DNA from: an uncultured Collinsella sp.
GTDB lineage: Bacteria > Actinomycetota > Coriobacteriia > Coriobacteriales > Coriobacteriaceae
Reading direction: 5' to 3'
Assembly (NCBI GenBank): GCA_958407555.1
Contig: CATYJC010000003.1
Coordinates: 1-45,408 of the forward strand
DNA length: 45,408 nt
This document shows positions 43,499 through 45,408 of this stretch, one piece after another. Position 1 is the stretch's first letter, and every line of letters starts with the position of its first letter. A program made the translations under genes and the position numbers. The notes beneath the pieces are model-generated. The model was not told the origin of the DNA. It did no database searches and worked only from the letters and a program-made list of their open reading frames with translations.

Positions 43499-43598
43499 CG
43501 CTCATTCAACCATCCCTTTGGCGGGTGGGATGTGATGGCCATGAGACTTGCGGACACTTTTCTCGTCCATCTACGTTCTTGCTTTGCCATTCTCTTTT

Positions 43599-43636
43599 CG
43601 GGGCAGACTTCGCACTGGAGTTTGCCCCGTTCTTTT
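43599..43636 (+). terminator. Terminator of the pilin operon
   Basis: CGGGGCA (43599-43605) pairs with TGCCCCG (43623-43629) and is followed by TTCTTTT. The 305-base gap 43499-43803 otherwise shows no gene. Confidence 0.75.
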
Positions 43637-43803
43637 GGACATAGCAGCCGGGGCGCCATTGCCCGAAGGATCGAGCGTTTGATTGTCGAACAAATGTTTG
43701 CAAATATTGCATTTACGAGGTGTGAGTGCGAGCACGCGCGCTAAAATTGCCTTGCGACGCATCCCGTGCGCGGGCGGCCGACGACTCGATCGGAGGTCCC
43801 CAA

Positions 43804-43956
43804 ATGCTGAAATTCCTTAACGCGCTCGCCGCCCTCGCGGCGGTGGGCACGTTCGTCATCGCGTTTCTTGACTCGTATGAGGTTCGGTTTAAGGTCCGTA
43901 GGCGCACGCGCGGTGCGGACGGTAGAAGGCATTTGCGCCGCAACAAGCGCAAATAA
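43804..43956 (+). CDS. Small basic single-membrane-helix peptide
   Basis: This 50-residue protein has an N-terminal hydrophobic helix (LKFLNALAALAAVGTFVIAF), a short DSYEVRF segment and a strongly basic tail (VRRRTRGADGRRHLRRNKRK). The strong GGAGGT ribosome site at good spacing and the terminator directly after the stop mark it as a real, separately ended gene; the frame's upstream extension to 43726 has no ribosome site. I do not recognise a family. Basic residues on the C-terminal side predict a cytoplasmic tail. Location between pilins and sortase could mean a role in pilus assembly, or chance. Confidence 0.65.
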   Translation: MLKFLNALAALAAVGTFVIAFLDSYEVRFKVRRRTRGADGRRHLRRNKRK

Positions 43957-43957
43957 G

Positions 43958-43988
43958 AATGCCCGGGGGTCGGATCCCGGGCATTTAA
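43958..43988 (+). terminator. Terminator of the small basic peptide gene
   Basis: AATGCCCGGG (43958-43967) pairs with CCCGGGCATT (43976-43985), two bases after the stop codon. The T-run is short. From here to the sortase start (44218) I see no gene. Confidence 0.75.
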
Positions 43989-44187
43989 CAAAAGCTGAAA
44001 ACTAGGCCGCCCGCGCTCCCAAACATTTACGCGGGGTGCGTCGTTTTCTATTGATATTGTATCCCGAATCGCCCCGCCGATCCGGGACATTTTGAAAACT
44101 CAAATGCTGGCTTATCCTCGACTGGACGGTGCAGTCTAGCTGCGTTGTCTGGCGTGGAAGCTTGCTAATCGGCTATTATTTGTTTAG

Positions 44188-44201
44188 ACAACTTGAGTTG
44201 T
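44188..44201. promoter_or_regulatory. ACAACTTGAGTTGT palindrome upstream of the sortase gene
   Basis: A perfect 14-base dyad (6-bp arms, TG centre) lies 16 bases before the sortase ATG and just after an AT-rich TATTAT. It may be an operator; no regulator is identified. Confidence 0.4.
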
Positions 44202-44217
44202 AGAGGAGTGACCGGCG

Positions 44218-45156
44218 ATGGTGCAGGGCGCCAAACATATGAAGAGCAATAACGCCGCGGGCAACGGTGGCTCAAGCCCCCAGCCCAGACCTCAACCAAA
44301 ATCTAAGCGCCGTCGCAAGCGACTGCCGCGCTGGGCCGACCGGCTCATCACCATCGTCATCATCCTTATTGGCGTGGGCCTTATGACCTGGCCGTGGATC
44401 TTGGACCGGCTCGAGGCCTCGGGCGTGTTCAATCAGATCAGCACCGTGTCCAGCACCGTGGACGCGCTGTCTGCCGAGGAGCGCGAGCGCATCCTGCTAC
44501 AGGCGCGCTCCTTTAACGAGCAGCTGGCGGGCGAGGCTACCGAGCTCCCCGCCGACCAGATCGAGCCCTACGACCAGCAGCTCATCTTTGACCGCGACCC
44601 CATGATGAGCTGGGTCGAGATCCCCTCCATCGACGTGAGCATGCCCATCTACCACGGCACGAGCGAAGAAGTCCTCATGGCGGGCGTCGGCCACCTGGAG
44701 GGCACGAGCCTACCGGTGGGCGGTACCTCGACGCATTGCGTGCTCACCGCGCACTCGGGCATGCGCAACCTGAGCATGTTCGACGACATCCACTCGCTGG
44801 AGCCCGGCGACCTGGTGCTGCTACACACCATGAACAAGACGCTCGCCTACAAGATGGTGGACTCCGAGGTCGTGTTGCCCGAGGAGATGGAGTCGCTGGC
44901 TATCGAGCCCGGCGCCGACAAGGTGACGCTCGTCACCTGCACGCCCTACGGCGTGAACGACCACCGTCTGCTGGTGCATTGCGTGCGCACCAAGTACAAC
45001 AAGAAGGACGTCGACAAGCAAAAGTCGCTGGCCGGCCGCCACTGGGGCAAGCGCGAGTTTGCCGTGCTCATCGTGGTCGTAGCCATTGTGCTGTTGCTGC
45101 TGGACATCGTGATCCACGCGGTCCGCAAGCGCCGCAAGGCCAAGGCCTCGGCATAA
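44218..45156 (+). CDS. Class C (pilus-assembling) sortase
   Basis: This 312-residue transpeptidase has an N-terminal basic stretch and membrane helix (ITIVIILIGVGLMTW), the sortase core, and a second C-terminal membrane helix (AVLIVVVAIVLLLLDIVI) with a basic tail, as in pilin-polymerising class C enzymes. Catalytic residues are His179 (LTAHSGM), Cys241 (LVTCTPYG) and Arg250 (NDHRLLVHC). It should cut the LPLSG/MPLTG/LPLTG signals of the three upstream proteins and join them. Usual class C enzymes carry a DPF/DPW lid; here DPMM (residues ~127-130) is the nearest match but sits close to the core, so the lid is uncertain. AGGAG precedes ATG 44218. Confidence 0.92.
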   Translation: MVQGAKHMKSNNAAGNGGSSPQPRPQPKSKRRRKRLPRWADRLITIVIILIGVGLMTWPWILDRLEASGVFNQISTVSSTVDALSAEERERILLQARSFNEQLAGEATELPADQIEPYDQQLIFDRDPMMSWVEIPSIDVSMPIYHGTSEEVLMAGVGHLEGTSLPVGGTSTHCVLTAHSGMRNLSMFDDIHSLEPGDLVLLHTMNKTLAYKMVDSEVVLPEEMESLAIEPGADKVTLVTCTPYGVNDHRLLVHCVRTKYNKKDVDKQKSLAGRHWGKREFAVLIVVVAIVLLLLDIVIHAVRKRRKAKASA

Positions 45157-45168
45157 GACATTCTCCAG

Positions 45169-45205
45169 AACCACCGCAATGGGGACAGGCACCTTTGTGG
45201 TGGGC
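45169..45205. repeat. Intergenic palindromic repeat, family 2 copy 4
   Basis: AACCACCGCAATGGGGACAG and GCACCTTTGTGGTGG form this copy, just after the sortase gene. Confidence 0.82.
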
Positions 45206-45214
45206 GGGACTTCC

Positions 45215-45279
45215 AAACCATCACAACATTCGATGAAAATCGCGATTTTGACGAAAAACATCGAATGTTGTGATGGTTT
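45215..45279. repeat. Intergenic palindromic repeat, family 3 copy C
   Basis: Arms CCATCACAACATTCGATG and CATCGAATGTTGTGATGG are perfectly complementary. The centre matches copies A and B in inverted orientation. From 45280 to the window end (45408) I see no gene. Confidence 0.85.
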
Positions 45280-45408
45280 TCGTTGCGGGCGGGACGGTTT
45301 TCGCTGTGGACGGTGCGGTTTCGCTGCAGAACCGCCAGCCTGCCGCCTGCCAACCGCCGCCCTCGTTACGTTTTCGCTGCATTTGGGTAAAGCGCCTGCT
45401 CCAAGTCG

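Overview
The window comes from a high-GC Gram-positive bacterium. Gene content (sugar-acid catabolism through KDG, class C sortase pilus locus, heterodimeric ABC exporter, type I glutamine synthetase family protein, many intergenic palindromic repeats) and codon use suggest a gut member of the Coriobacteriia, most likely Collinsella. That assignment is inference from overall similarity; there is no rRNA gene here to prove it.

Region 1 (1-18542) is a pectin and sugar-acid utilisation island. It opens with the 3' end of a pectin methylesterase fused to an alpha/beta hydrolase, then a small SGNH esterase, a GH105 unsaturated rhamnogalacturonyl/uronyl hydrolase, a TIM-barrel sugar isomerase-like protein, a GltD-like flavoprotein and an Old Yellow Enzyme family Fe-S flavoprotein. 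On the other strand lie a DhuI-type (RpiB family) isomerase, a KduD/DhuD-type dehydrogenase and a FadR-type regulator. Then come a GntP permease, an IlvD/Edd sugar-acid dehydratase, a second GntR regulator, KDPG aldolase, KDG kinase and a LacI regulator. Unsaturated uronates released by GH105 would go through isomerase and dehydrogenase to KDG. Hexonates imported by GntP would reach KDG through the dehydratase. KdgK and Eda then yield pyruvate and glyceraldehyde-3-phosphate. GH105 and the SGNH esterase have no signal peptide, so oligosaccharides are probably trimmed in the cytoplasm. Operator-like palindromes (GTTAACGTTCAC/GTGAACGTTCAC, ATACATCAGATGTAT, GAAATCGGTTTC) mark the control points.

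Region 2 (18677-36156) is mostly housekeeping: a glutamine synthetase family protein that lacks three expected metal ligands, an atypical OmpR-like regulator, HtrA protease, NAD-dependent DNA ligase, a MATE pump with a MerR regulator, a two-gene ABC exporter with one degenerate ATP site, a putative DUF559/Vsr-like endonuclease, MoaA, a MoaC-MobB fusion and a Cof-type HAD phosphatase.

Region 3 (36157-45408) is a sortase-assembled pilus locus. A large beta-helix tip adhesin, a GC-rich minor pilin and a backbone pilin (sorting motifs LPLSG, MPLTG and LPLTG) are followed by a 50-residue basic membrane peptide and a class C sortase. Base composition switches sharply inside this locus, which suggests cassette exchange.

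At least four families of short palindromic repeats are scattered between genes. One family brackets the putative endonuclease gene, and another has been absorbed into the 3' end of an ABC transporter gene. I saw no tRNA, rRNA, CRISPR array, insertion sequence or prophage.
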